From an uncultured bacterium (GTDB lineage: Bacteria > Cyanobacteriota > Vampirovibrionia > Gastranaerophilales > Gastranaerophilaceae): 64,000 nt of DNA. Positions within the stretch are counted from its first letter, which is position 1. Every line of letters starts with the position of its first letter. The notes under the pieces were generated by a model. It saw only the letters and a program-made list of their open reading frames with translations. It searched no databases and was not told the DNA's origin. The stretch covers positions 1 to 64,000 of the forward strand of contig USFB01000007.1 of the NCBI GenBank assembly GCA_900553895.1, written 5' to 3'. The translations under genes were made by a program, and so were the position numbers. Positions 17,039 to 25,694 of the stretch are shown here, in pieces.

Positions 17039-19030
17039 ATGGAAATTTATTTTTTAGCATTAGGATTACTGCTATTGGGAGCTTTATTGTCCGTAGTAGT
17101 AAAAGAGCGCTTTAAATTCAAAGTTTGCTCAGTATTTTCATTGCTGTCAGCCGTTTTATTATTATTGCCGGCAGCGGCTGTAATGCTTACCGGAGTACCT
17201 CTAAGCACTACAGTTTACATGTCACCGATATTAGGTGATGTAAATTTTGTAATTGACCCATTATCAGCATTTTTCGTAATTGTTATTTCAATTATGAGCT
17301 TCTTGGGAACAGTTTATGCGAATGGTTACATGAAACCTTATTTTGATAAGGGCATGAATGTTTCATCACACTGTTTCTTCTTGATGATGTTGATTATGTC
17401 AATGACAATGGTTGTAACAGTGCAGAATGCTTTGTTCTTCCTTATCGTTTGGGAATTGATGTCATTGTCATCATTCTTCCTTGTAATATTCGAGGGTGAA
17501 AAGAAAGAAGTTATTTCTGCAGGTATTAAGTATTTGGTTTATATGCATTTGTCAGTAATATTTATTATTGCTGCATTTGTAATGTTAAACATACAGTCAA
17601 ACAGTTTGAACTTTGCTGATTTTGCTCCTGCTCTTCAAGGTCGCGAACAATTTGCAAATATTGTTTTCTTCCTTGCTTTCTTGGGCTTTGGTATAAAAGC
17701 AGGTTTTGTTCCGTTTCATAATTGGTTGCCTGACGCTCACCCTGCTGCACCATCACATGTTTCAGCAATTATGTCAGGTGTAATGATTAAAACAGGTTTG
17801 TACGGAATCTTGAGAATATTATTTCTTATCGGAACACCTTCAAAGTGTATTGCATATACTGTATTTGTAGTTGCTTTGGTAACTGCTTTGTATGGTATTT
17901 TGTACGCTTTGGCTCAAAGAGATTTGAAAAAACTTTTGGCTTATTCGTCAATTGAAAATATCGGTATTATCGGCTTAGGTATCGGCTTAGGTATGATAGG
18001 CTTAGCTTATGGAAACCAACTTGTTGCAATGCTTGGTTTCGCAGGCGGTATTTTACACATTTTGAACCACTCAATTTTCAAAGAATTAATGTTCTTTGGC
18101 GCAGGTTCAGTTTATAACAGAACTCATACAAGAGATATGGAAGTTTTGGGCGGTTTGATTAAAAAAATGCCTAACACAGCTTCTTTATTCATAATTGGCG
18201 CAGCGGCTATTAGCGGTTTGCCACCATTTAACGGCTTTATCAGTGAATTTTTAATCTACTTCGGTATGTTAAAAGGTACATTGGGAAGTAATATTGCGTT
18301 GTTGATTACATTAATTTTAGCTATGGCAGGTTTGGCTATGGTTGGAACAATGGCAATGCTTTGCTTCACTAAAGCTGCAAGTATTACTTTCTTGGGACAA
18401 CCAAGAAACGAAGAAATCTACAACCATGTAGAAAAAGATGTACCAAAATGCATGTGGGTTCCAATGGCATTACTTGCTGTTGCTGCTCTTGCTATTGGTA
18501 TGATGCCACAAGTATTCGTAGCATTAATTATGGGACCAATTAGTATGTTTGTAAATGTATCAAACGCTGTTGTTCCAATGACTGTTTTAACAATGATGCA
18601 AATTCTTTCAATTTGTTTCTTTATCTTGGCAGTTCTAATTATTGCATTGTATGCATACAAAATGTTGGCACACAAAAAAGTTGCAGAACATACGACTTGG
18701 GGTTGCGGATATAATAGAGGCAACGCTCATGTTCAATATACAGGCGCATCTTACGTAAGCTTGTTCTTATCAACATTAAAACCTTTGTTCAAGAGAGTTA
18801 CACATATTAAGAAACCTAAGGAATTATTCCCTAAGGAAGCTCATTATGAACAAGATATTGAAGACATTGAAGAAGCTTATATTGTTAAACCGCTTATCAA
18901 GTGGGATGAAAAATTACTTTCTAAATTCGAAAGAATTCAGAGCGGTAACATTCAACAATACATTGCTTACGGTTTAGCATTTCTTGTATTGACTATTGTA
19001 TGTCTTGTTTGGTTTGGAGGATTAAACTAA
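17039..19030 (+). CDS. HyfB/NuoL-like proton-translocating subunit of a group 4-type membrane complex
   Basis: About 663 residues, very hydrophobic, with some 16 membrane helices. It belongs to the antiporter-like (Proton_antipo_M) family: DPLSAFFVIVISIMSFLGTVYANGY near the start, the conserved WELMSLSSFFLV, then KAGFVPFHNWLPDAHPAAPS with the channel Lys and His/Asp residues, and ILHILNHSIFKELMFFGAGSV. It should form part of the ion path of the complex encoded by the next five genes. The ATG at 17039 gives an N-terminus that begins directly with a helix, as in HyfB; a TTG 22 codons earlier is possible but less likely. The stop overlaps the next start (TAATG). Confidence 0.9.
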   Translation: MEIYFLALGLLLLGALLSVVVKERFKFKVCSVFSLLSAVLLLLPAAAVMLTGVPLSTTVYMSPILGDVNFVIDPLSAFFVIVISIMSFLGTVYANGYMKPYFDKGMNVSSHCFFLMMLIMSMTMVVTVQNALFFLIVWELMSLSSFFLVIFEGEKKEVISAGIKYLVYMHLSVIFIIAAFVMLNIQSNSLNFADFAPALQGREQFANIVFFLAFLGFGIKAGFVPFHNWLPDAHPAAPSHVSAIMSGVMIKTGLYGILRILFLIGTPSKCIAYTVFVVALVTALYGILYALAQRDLKKLLAYSSIENIGIIGLGIGLGMIGLAYGNQLVAMLGFAGGILHILNHSIFKELMFFGAGSVYNRTHTRDMEVLGGLIKKMPNTASLFIIGAAAISGLPPFNGFISEFLIYFGMLKGTLGSNIALLITLILAMAGLAMVGTMAMLCFTKAASITFLGQPRNEEIYNHVEKDVPKCMWVPMALLAVAALAIGMMPQVFVALIMGPISMFVNVSNAVVPMTVLTMMQILSICFFILAVLIIALYAYKMLAHKKVAEHTTWGCGYNRGNAHVQYTGASYVSLFLSTLKPLFKRVTHIKKPKELFPKEAHYEQDIEDIEEAYIVKPLIKWDEKLLSKFERIQSGNIQQYIAYGLAFLVLTIVCLVWFGGLN

Positions 19031-19953
19031 TGAATTTAATCATATTATTAATAAATATATTAGTTCTTTTAATAGCTCCATTCTTATTGATTGGCGTAAT
19101 CAAAAAAACAAAAGCATTTTTCGCCGGAAGAAAAGGTGTTTGCATTTGGCAACCATTATGGGACTTCTTAAGACTTATGAAGAAGGAATTTGTAATCAGT
19201 ACAACAACTTCTTGGGTATTTAAGTTTGCTCCTGTAGTCGGATTTGCTACAACAATATTTGCAGCATTGTTTGTTCCAATGATTAACGGAATGTCTATTA
19301 TAAACATTCCTTGTGCGTTTATTGTATTCGCTTATTCACTAAGTTTGGGTAAATTCTTTGCTTTGTTATCCGCAATGGATACAGGCAGCAGTTTTGAAGG
19401 TATGGGTGCAGCTCGTGAAGCTTGCTTCTCAACAATCGTTGAACCTGCTTTCTTTATTGCAATGGCATCTGTTGTTGCTCTAACAGGAAACTTTAGTTTC
19501 GCAAACTTAAGAATGATTTTAGAAAATGCCGGTGTTTATGGCGTTCTAATTATAATCCTTCTTGCAGTAACTTTGTTTATTATGTTACTGATTGAAGGTT
19601 GCAGAGTTCCGGTTGATGATCCTACAACTCACTTAGAGTTGACTATGATTCACGAAGTTATGATTCTTGATAACTCAGGTATGGATTTAGGTTTAATCAC
19701 TTGGGCGTCTGCTATTAAACTATTATTGTTTGAATCTTTGATTGCAAACTTAATAATTCCTTCTTCTTGGACAGGAATTGAAGCTATCTTGGCTTATGTT
19801 GCAGTTATATTTGTTCTTTCAGTAATAATAGGTACTGTAGAATCATCTATGGCAAGATTCAGAATGACTCACGTGTTTGAATTTATTTTCATCATGTCTT
19901 TAACAGCACTTCTAATTCTTGCTCTAGTTACTTATAGAGTATACGGTGGCTGA
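19030..19953 (+). CDS. HyfC/NuoH-like membrane subunit
   Basis: About 307 residues and eight membrane helices. NuoH/HyfC subunits anchor the soluble electron-transfer arm and couple it to the ion channels. Visible signatures are KAFFAGRKGVCIWQPLWDFL near the start, the EGMGAAREA loop, IEGCRVPVDDPTTHLELTMI (carboxylate-rich loop facing the quinone or proton-entry site in complex I) and ESSMARFRM near the end. The ATG at 19030 shares one base with the preceding stop and has GGAGG upstream, so translation is coupled. It is followed by a perfect 15-base hairpin before the next gene. Confidence 0.92.
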   Translation: MNLIILLINILVLLIAPFLLIGVIKKTKAFFAGRKGVCIWQPLWDFLRLMKKEFVISTTTSWVFKFAPVVGFATTIFAALFVPMINGMSIINIPCAFIVFAYSLSLGKFFALLSAMDTGSSFEGMGAAREACFSTIVEPAFFIAMASVVALTGNFSFANLRMILENAGVYGVLIIILLAVTLFIMLLIEGCRVPVDDPTTHLELTMIHEVMILDNSGMDLGLITWASAIKLLLFESLIANLIIPSSWTGIEAILAYVAVIFVLSVIIGTVESSMARFRMTHVFEFIFIMSLTALLILALVTYRVYGG

Positions 19954-19985
19954 TAAATAGTGCAATTTTAATTGCACTATTTATC
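19952..19985 (+). terminator. Perfect intercistronic hairpin inside the Hyf-like operon
   Basis: GATAAATAGTGCAAT and ATTGCACTATTTATC pair perfectly around a TTTA loop, starting within the stop codon of the HyfC-like gene. There is no T-run, so it is more likely an RNA processing/stability element or attenuator than a full terminator. Confidence 0.55.
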
Positions 19986-20027
19986 ACTAAACTAAAGTCG
20001 AAAAAGGTAGTTTAAAAGGTAAATATT

Positions 20028-20735
20028 ATGGAAAACATATTTATAATTTTATTAGGTTTATCTATGATATACATAGCTGCAACAAGCCGTTTGGCAGCGC
20101 ACGTAAATATGCTTATTGCGCAAGGTTGGTTGTTGTTCTTTGTATGTTTGTCAGGATTTGCTAAAGAACCTTGGTTCAACTGGACAATGATTTCAGGTCC
20201 GGAATCAATAATAGCAAATATGCCGCACATCATAGGTTTATTATTTGTAATAGTTGAAACGTTAATCGTAAAAGCGTTCGTTATTCCTTTGTTCCTTAAA
20301 AAAGTTGTGAAAAAAACACATGCTCACAGGGATACAGATGCGAATATTCCTCACTTTTACTGTTTAGTAATATCAAGCGTAATTTTGTTTGCAGGCTTCT
20401 TGGTTGCAAATATTGATGCACCTCAATTCAAATTGGTATCACCAATGTATTTTGGAGTTTCAATTGCAATGATTATTACAAGCTTGTGGTTAATTACAAT
20501 TAAACACAAAGTTTTATCAAACGTAATTGGTTTCATCACAATGGAAAATGGTATCTTCTTGCTATCATTATCTGTTGCAAAAGAAATGCCGATTATTGTA
20601 AACTTGGGCGTTTTACTTGATATCTTTATCGCCGTATTCATCTTAGGTATGTTAGTTAAAGAAATTAACAATGAATTTGACGATTTGGAAGTTTCACAAT
20701 TATCAGATTTGAAGGATTACGAGTACAATGATTAA
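20028..20735 (+). CDS. HyfE-like membrane subunit (NuoK-like end)
   Basis: A 235-residue protein with about seven membrane helices. HyfE proteins are membrane subunits found in formate-hydrogenlyase-2-like complexes; their C-terminal half resembles NuoK. The signature stretch ENGIFLLSLSVAKEMPIIVN near residue 180 carries the buried Glu expected for NuoK-type proton transfer, followed by LGVLLDIFIAVFILGM. A cytoplasmic His-rich loop (KKTHAHRDTDANIPH) lies mid-protein. The end overlaps the next start by 8 bases, so translation is coupled. Confidence 0.88.
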   Translation: MENIFIILLGLSMIYIAATSRLAAHVNMLIAQGWLLFFVCLSGFAKEPWFNWTMISGPESIIANMPHIIGLLFVIVETLIVKAFVIPLFLKKVVKKTHAHRDTDANIPHFYCLVISSVILFAGFLVANIDAPQFKLVSPMYFGVSIAMIITSLWLITIKHKVLSNVIGFITMENGIFLLSLSVAKEMPIIVNLGVLLDIFIAVFILGMLVKEINNEFDDLEVSQLSDLKDYEYND

Positions 20736-22149
20736 TTTAATTTTATTATTTCCGCTTTTAGCGTGTCTTATATTGTTCTTATTCAAGAGCAAATTCTTAA
20801 ACAATTTAATGATTAATTTATACGCATTGTTGCACTTCGTTGTTTCATTGGCATTCTGCTTAAACGTTGACTTCTTGCCAATGTGGCAACCAAGTAAGTT
20901 CTTTGCTGTTGATAGCACTAACAAGATTTTCTTGATGGTTATGTCAATAGTGTTCCTTGCAGTTGCTATTTATAACAACGGTTATACAAAAAACGAAGCG
21001 TCTTTGACCAGAAAACTAAGACATTATACATATATGGTATTGTTCTTTGTATTTTCTATGACTGGTGCTGTTTTAAGTACAAACTTGGGTGCTTCTTGGG
21101 TATTCATCGAAGGTACAACATTAGCAAGTGCGTATTTAATTTATTTCCACAAAACAAAACATTCAATTGAAGCAGCTTGGAAATATGTATTTATTTGTTC
21201 AATTGGTATTGCTTTAGCGTTCGTTGGTATAATTCTAATGACAGTTGCAACCGGTAACTTGAATACATTATTCTATAGTGAATTATTTAATAATGCACCA
21301 TTATTCAATCACTTCTGGCTTCAACTATCTTTTGTATTTATATTATTTGGTATTGGTACAAAAATGGGTCTTGCACCTGTTCACTTTTGGTTACCTGATG
21401 CTCACGCAGAAGCACCATCACCAATTTCAGCTTTACTTTCAGCAACTTTGTTAAATTCAGCATTTTTGATGATTGTAAACGTATTTAGAATTATGGTGCT
21501 TTCAGGCTGTGACAGTTTCGCAAGATTAATGCTTTTGGCAATGGGCTTTTTGTCATTGTTTATTACAGCAGTTTTTGTTTACCATATCAATAATTATAAG
21601 AGAATGTTAGCATACTCATCTATTGAAAATATGGGTATTTTGGCTATCGGTACTGCTTTAGGCGGTGTTGGTATGTTGGCTGCTATAATTCACTTAATCG
21701 GTCACTCATTGATTAAAGCATCTTTCTTCTTAACTTCAGGAAACGTTCTTGAAATTTATGGAACAAAGAAAATTAAATCAGTAACAGGACTTATGAAAAC
21801 TGATAGAAAGACTGCTTGGTTATGGGTTGCATCATTCTTGGGAATAGTTGCATTTCCACCATCAGTTTTATTTATAAGCGAATTTTTAATGGTTAAGACA
21901 ATGTTCTTGAAAGGTCATTTTATTATGTGTGCATTGTTCTTGCTATTATTAACAATTGTTCTTTATGGTTTGGGTAAAGCTGTTATTAAGATGTCTTTCT
22001 CAGCACCAACTCATGAAGTTGAGCCTGTTAAACTAAGTTGGACAATGTATTTGCCACAAGTTGTAATGCTTATTTTGGCTTTCGTAATTGGTATTTACAT
22101 GCCACAAGGTTTGACTCAAGCAATTCTTGCAACTGTTGCAGGATTTTAA
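20728..22149 (+). CDS. HyfF/NuoN-like proton-translocating subunit
   Basis: A 473-residue antiporter-like subunit with about 14 helices, the second in this operon. Key parts are WVFIEGTTLASAYLI (Glu of the first half), KMGLAPVHFWLPDAHAEAPS (channel Lys and charged loop), YKRMLAYSSIENMGI and LIGHSLIKASFFLTSGNV. It starts inside the end of the HyfE-like gene. HyfA- and HyfD-like genes are missing, so this complex has two antiporter-like subunits instead of the three in Escherichia coli hydrogenase 4. Confidence 0.9.
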   Translation: MINLILLFPLLACLILFLFKSKFLNNLMINLYALLHFVVSLAFCLNVDFLPMWQPSKFFAVDSTNKIFLMVMSIVFLAVAIYNNGYTKNEASLTRKLRHYTYMVLFFVFSMTGAVLSTNLGASWVFIEGTTLASAYLIYFHKTKHSIEAAWKYVFICSIGIALAFVGIILMTVATGNLNTLFYSELFNNAPLFNHFWLQLSFVFILFGIGTKMGLAPVHFWLPDAHAEAPSPISALLSATLLNSAFLMIVNVFRIMVLSGCDSFARLMLLAMGFLSLFITAVFVYHINNYKRMLAYSSIENMGILAIGTALGGVGMLAAIIHLIGHSLIKASFFLTSGNVLEIYGTKKIKSVTGLMKTDRKTAWLWVASFLGIVAFPPSVLFISEFLMVKTMFLKGHFIMCALFLLLLTIVLYGLGKAVIKMSFSAPTHEVEPVKLSWTMYLPQVVMLILAFVIGIYMPQGLTQAILATVAGF

Positions 22150-22159
22150 TACTTAATTA

Positions 22160-22222
22160 CCCTCTCCTAGGGAGAGGGTAGAATTTCAAGTTGGCGAAAC
22201 TTAGAAATTCGGGTGAGGGTTT
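22160..22222. repeat. Dispersed intergenic repeat, family C (inverted copy)
   Basis: CCCTCTCCTAGGGAGAGGG is a hairpin, followed by GGCGAAACTTAGAAATTCGGG, the complement of the CCCGAA...CTAAGTTTCGC block at 423 and 7786. It sits inside the Hyf-like operon between the HyfF- and HyfG-like genes. Confidence 0.75.
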
Positions 22223-22256
22223 ATCCTCTTAATGATAATATTAAAAGAAGGTAATT

Positions 22257-23720
22257 ATGAATTGGATAATAACTGAAAACAACAAAAAAATAAATGCGTT
22301 TGATATTCCGACTATTTCGATAGACGAAATTAGAGCAGACGTTGAGAAAATGAAAATGAGAGTTGTTGGTTTCTTCGGAAAACAAGAATTCGCAAATGTA
22401 AGATTATATGTTGTAATGGCTGATGATAAGGTTGGCAAATTGTACGTAACTTCAACATTGTTTACGCCTGATGTTAAATCTTATGAGTCTATTACACAAA
22501 AAGTCCCAGCTTTTCATATTTTTGAAAGAGAATTTTATGAAGAGTTTGGAATTGAGCCATTGCACCACCCTTGGTTAAAACCTTTGAGAAAGAACCAAGA
22601 CCAATACCCATTCTTTGAAATGCAAGGCGAAGATGTTCACCAAGTTGCTGTCGGACCTATCCACGCAGGTGTTATTGAACCGGGGCATTTTAGATTTATG
22701 TGCCAAGGTGAAAAGGTTTATGATTTGGAAATCATGCTTGGTTACCAACACAGAGGCGTTGAAGAATTATTCTTGAAGGGTAAAGGTTATAATAATAGAT
22801 TGGCTGAATCAGTTTGCGGTGATTCTGTAATCGGTTATAACATGGCTTATTCTCAAGCAATGGAAGCTTTGTCAGATTCTGCAGTTTCTAATAAAGCACA
22901 AATAATAAGACGTGTCGCTTTAGAAATGGAAAGAATGGCAATTCATATCGGTGATATGGGTGCAATCGGCGGTGACATGGCATATTTGATGGGCGCATCA
23001 ATTTTTGGTATCACAAGAACTTTAGTAATTAACACAATGTTGGAAATCTCAGGAAGCCGTTTCGGTAGAGGTTTGATTAATGTTGGCGGTGTTAATTTTG
23101 ATATTGATGAAAAAATGTCAGATAAAATTATAGAAATGCTTGACGGTGTAGCTAAAACGGTTGATAGAACAACTAAAGTTATGCTAAGAACTCCATCTTG
23201 TATTTCAAGAATGGAAAGAACAGGTGTTGTTTCTCAAGAAAGCGCAAAATCATTGGGCGCTGTTGGTATGGCTGCTCGTTCATCAGGTGTCGATATTGAT
23301 ACAAGATTTGATTTCAACGATAAGTGGTATACATCTCTTGATGTTGTTAAACCATTTAAAGCGACAGGTGATGTTCACTCAAGATTTAAGTTAAGATACA
23401 AAGAAGTTAAGCAATCAATGCAAATCGTTAAGAAGTTGCTTGCTAAACTTAAAGAATACAAGGCTGAACCTATCAAGGTTACACCGAATAAAAATCTGAC
23501 TCCAAACTCTTTTGTAGTATCTATGACAGAAGGTTGGAGAGGTGAAATTGTTCACATCGCCGTAACAGGCGCAAATGGCGAGTTATTGAGATACAAGATG
23601 AAAGACCCTTCTTTCAACAACTGGTATATGCTTGCAATGGCTGTTAGAAACAACGGCGTTTCAGACTTCCCATTGTGTAACAAAAGCTTTAACTTGTCTT
23701 ATTGTGGAAATGACTTATAA
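22257..23720 (+). CDS. HyfG-like large subunit (NuoC-NuoD fusion) lacking part of the Ni-Fe site; Ehr-like
   Basis: A 487-residue fusion: a NuoC-like N-terminal domain (about 1-115) and a NuoD/hydrogenase-large-subunit domain (GPIHAGVIEPGHFRF, LEIMLGYQHRGVEE). In working [NiFe] hydrogenases each of two motifs supplies two Cys. Here motif L1 reads ESVCGDSVIGYN, with Cys187 kept but the second Cys replaced by Ser, and the C-terminal motif reads SFNLSYCGNDL, keeping only Cys483. The protein ends right after it with no cleavable maturation tail. This is the pattern reported for energy-converting hydrogenase-related (Ehr) complexes, which cannot hold Ni-Fe. Probable role: ferredoxin-linked electron transfer to an unknown acceptor coupled to ion pumping. 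Confidence 0.85.
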   Translation: MNWIITENNKKINAFDIPTISIDEIRADVEKMKMRVVGFFGKQEFANVRLYVVMADDKVGKLYVTSTLFTPDVKSYESITQKVPAFHIFEREFYEEFGIEPLHHPWLKPLRKNQDQYPFFEMQGEDVHQVAVGPIHAGVIEPGHFRFMCQGEKVYDLEIMLGYQHRGVEELFLKGKGYNNRLAESVCGDSVIGYNMAYSQAMEALSDSAVSNKAQIIRRVALEMERMAIHIGDMGAIGGDMAYLMGASIFGITRTLVINTMLEISGSRFGRGLINVGGVNFDIDEKMSDKIIEMLDGVAKTVDRTTKVMLRTPSCISRMERTGVVSQESAKSLGAVGMAARSSGVDIDTRFDFNDKWYTSLDVVKPFKATGDVHSRFKLRYKEVKQSMQIVKKLLAKLKEYKAEPIKVTPNKNLTPNSFVVSMTEGWRGEIVHIAVTGANGELLRYKMKDPSFNNWYMLAMAVRNNGVSDFPLCNKSFNLSYCGNDL

Positions 23721-23726
23721 GAAGAT

Positions 23727-23800
23727 TAGTTTAGAAGTTGAGTAGTTTAGGAGAAATTTTAACTTCTTCTCAACTTCTAAACTCCAAACTAATAAACTTA
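23727..23800. repeat. AT-rich palindromic repeat, family H (TTTAGAAGTT)
   Basis: GTTTAGAAGTTGAGTAGTTT and CTTCTCAACTTCTAAACT form long inverted arms. A relative lies at 42412-42492 between rpmD and rplO. It sits between two genes of the Hyf-like operon. Confidence 0.7.
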
Positions 23801-23815
23801 AAAAAGGAATTTATT

Positions 23816-24559
23816 ATGCTAGATACACTTAAATTAAAATATTTTCAAGGAAAACAATTCATTCCTGATATTCCAAACGCACCAATGCGTAGCCAATTCA
23901 GAGGTTTTCCTATCTTAAAAAACTGTGAAGGCTGTACTGTTGATGAATCTATTTGTCCGACAGGTGCTTTGAAAGCTGACCCGTTGTCAATTGACTTGGG
24001 TAAATGTACGCTTTGCGGTCAATGCGAATGTGGCGCAATTCATTTTAGTAATTATTACAAATTATCTTCAACAGATAGAAATAAGTTAATAATTACAGAA
24101 AACATGACACCAGAAGATTTTGAAAAAACTGCTGTGACAGTAAGAAAAGAAATTAAAAAAGTTTTTGGAAAATCTTTGAAACTCAGACAGGTTTCTGCTG
24201 CGGGTTGTAACGGTTGTGAAATGGAATTGAACGCTTGCTCAAACTGTAACTTCGATATGGGCAGATTTGGTATTAACTTTGTAGCATCACCTAGACACGC
24301 TGATGGCTTGGTTGTTACAGGTCCTATTTCTGAAAACATGGCTTGGGCATTGGAAGATGCTTATAAAGCGACTCCTGATCCTAAGATTGTAATTTTAGCA
24401 GGCGCATGCTCAATTTCAGGCGGTGTATTCCAAGAATCTTCAAAATTGAATAGAGAATTCTTGGAAAAATATCCGATTGACTTGTATATTCCTGGATGTC
24501 CGGTTCACCCATTAACATTTATTAATGGTATTTTGGATTTTATTTCTTATAAGAAATAA
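23816..24559 (+). CDS. Fused ferredoxin-type (HyfH-like) and NuoB/HyfI-like iron-sulfur subunit
   Basis: 247 residues. The first part (about 30-80) is a 2[4Fe-4S]-like domain with Cys at about 37, 40, 47, 64, 67, 70 and 72 (NCEGCTVDESICP and KCTLCGQCECGA); the spacing is unusual. The second part is the small subunit that holds the cluster nearest the active site: SAAGCNGCEMELNAC, then AGACSISGG and IPGCPVHPL. In complex I and Hyf these are separate proteins (NuoI/HyfH and NuoB/HyfI), so this is a fusion. The ATG at 23816 follows AAAAAGGAA; an earlier frame extension would run through the repeat. It is the last gene of the operon. Confidence 0.88.
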   Translation: MLDTLKLKYFQGKQFIPDIPNAPMRSQFRGFPILKNCEGCTVDESICPTGALKADPLSIDLGKCTLCGQCECGAIHFSNYYKLSSTDRNKLIITENMTPEDFEKTAVTVRKEIKKVFGKSLKLRQVSAAGCNGCEMELNACSNCNFDMGRFGINFVASPRHADGLVVTGPISENMAWALEDAYKATPDPKIVILAGACSISGGVFQESSKLNREFLEKYPIDLYIPGCPVHPLTFINGILDFISYKK

Positions 24560-24607
24560 TTGTCGGTTGGGCATACTTGCTCAACAATAACTTAAGAATA
24601 AAAAGAC

Positions 24608-24640
24608 GTAGGGTGGGAAAAGCGTAAGCGGTTCCCACCT
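24608..24640. repeat. Short hairpin repeat, family E
   Basis: GTAGGGTGGGAAAAGCGTAA then GCGGTTCCCACC, as at 11941. Stem GGTGGGAA/TTCCCACC. It may also end the Hyf-like operon transcript. Confidence 0.75.
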
Positions 24641-24654
24641 TTTATTATTTTTAT

Positions 24655-24801
24655 ATTAATATTGCCCATCTGGGTAATGTCGAATTGCCGACATGTTGAA
24701 TAGCGCCACAACCTCAATCGGAGTTAAATATAAGTATATTAAATCTTTTTCATACTTCCAGCTATTCTTAATTCCAAGAGCCGTTCAGGCTCTTTTTTTT
24801 T
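24655..24801 (+). ncRNA. Candidate small structured RNA ending in a terminator
   Basis: This non-coding stretch holds a CCCATCTGGG hairpin, an ATGTCG/CGACAT hairpin (around 24677-24694), a block AATAGCGCCACAACCTCAAT, and ends in the terminator at 24777-24801. It matches none of the dispersed repeat families and none of the RNA families I know. The call is tentative. Confidence 0.3.
24777..24801 (+). terminator. Rho-independent terminator
   Basis: AGAGCC GTTCA GGCTCT followed by nine T. Confidence 0.88.
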
Positions 24802-24837
24802 ACTAGCAAAAAATATTTTTACGAGTTTTATATAAGC

Positions 24838-25287
24838 ATGGAAATAAATTTTAAAGGTTTAAACAACACTACAATAGCAGCAATAAAAGGTGGTAGTTCT
24901 TCAGGTTTAATTAAAATGAAGGCTTATCGTTTGGTAACTAATTTGTCAAATGATAAAGAAGGAGAACATTTCAGTAATTTTTATAAAGCTTTGGACAAGA
25001 CAGGTAAAGACAATGCCTGGAAATATGTTCCAAAAGATTTCCCGGAAGAACAGTTGATTTTTGATGTGTCGAAGATAAGCTTTGATAATGATATAGAGCC
25101 ACAAGTTACGTTCATGTTAAATGGGCAAGTTTTACCATTGGATAATGATAGAATTCTTCCTATATTTTCATTTCTAGCGAAAGCAATTACTTTTATAAAA
25201 AATAATTCAAAAAATCCTGAATTGATTGTTAATGCTCAGAAAATGAATAACGTTATCCAAGATGCAGTTGTTGACTACATAGGTTGA
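24838..25287 (+). CDS. Hypothetical protein, 149 residues, N-terminal INFKG motif
   Basis: The protein starts MEINFKGLNNTTIAAIKGGS and has no signal peptide or membrane helix. It looks like a small mixed alpha/beta protein: KAYRLVTNLSNDKEGEHF, a strand pair around FDVSKISFDNDIEPQVTFML, and a C-terminal helix. I do not recognise the family. There is only a weak ribosome site (ACGAG) before the ATG. The short phenylalanine motif near its start (INFKG) is like those in the GH77-like protein (INFQR) and the 63.1 kb protein (VSFKG). Its stop abuts the convergent thioredoxin gene. Confidence 0.6.
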   Translation: MEINFKGLNNTTIAAIKGGSSSGLIKMKAYRLVTNLSNDKEGEHFSNFYKALDKTGKDNAWKYVPKDFPEEQLIFDVSKISFDNDIEPQVTFMLNGQVLPLDNDRILPIFSFLAKAITFIKNNSKNPELIVNAQKMNNVIQDAVVDYIG

Positions 25288-25605
25288 CTATAAATGTTTT
25301 TCTATATTAGTAATAATAGTGCTTTTTGGCATTAAACCAACTAAGCGTTCTACAACTTCGCCATCTTTGAATACTAAAAGAGTTGGAAGTCCGCTCACTT
25401 GATATTTTTTTGCCATTTCAATATTTTCATCAGTATCAATTTTGGTAAACTTGACTTTTGTTTCTAAGTCACGTTCAACTTCTTCTAAAATTGGACCTAA
25501 TTTTCTGCAAGGTCCGCACCAGTTTGCAAAAAAGTCCACAACTGTAATACCGTCGTTATTTACAACTTCCATATCAAAAATGTCTGTATTAATTTCCTGA
25601 ACCAT
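25288..25605 (-). CDS. trxA: Thioredoxin
   Basis: A 105-residue thioredoxin, a general disulfide reductant in the cytoplasm. The redox site WCGPC is at residues 29-33 within VVDFFANWCGPCRKLGPIL, the cis-proline loop reads VSGLPTLLVFKDGE, and the ending is RLVGLMPKSTIITNIEK. The ATG at 25605 follows GGAGAAAG; longer in-frame starts would add residues not found in thioredoxins. It is divergent from the exonuclease gene at 25695. Confidence 0.95.
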   Translation of the reverse strand: MVQEINTDIFDMEVVNNDGITVVDFFANWCGPCRKLGPILEEVERDLETKVKFTKIDTDENIEMAKKYQVSGLPTLLVFKDGEVVERLVGLMPKSTIITNIEKHL

Positions 25606-25694
25606 AACTTTCTCCATCCTTTTGTAACTCCATATTACCACATATAATATATTCATGCTATTATACTGTTAGGGAGAAATAAAAGGGTTTAAAA

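Noticed and set aside
22257..23720. Calling the HyfG-like subunit a functional [NiFe] hydrogenase large subunit
   Set aside because: The second Cys of L1 and the first Cys of the C-terminal motif are absent and there is no maturation tail.
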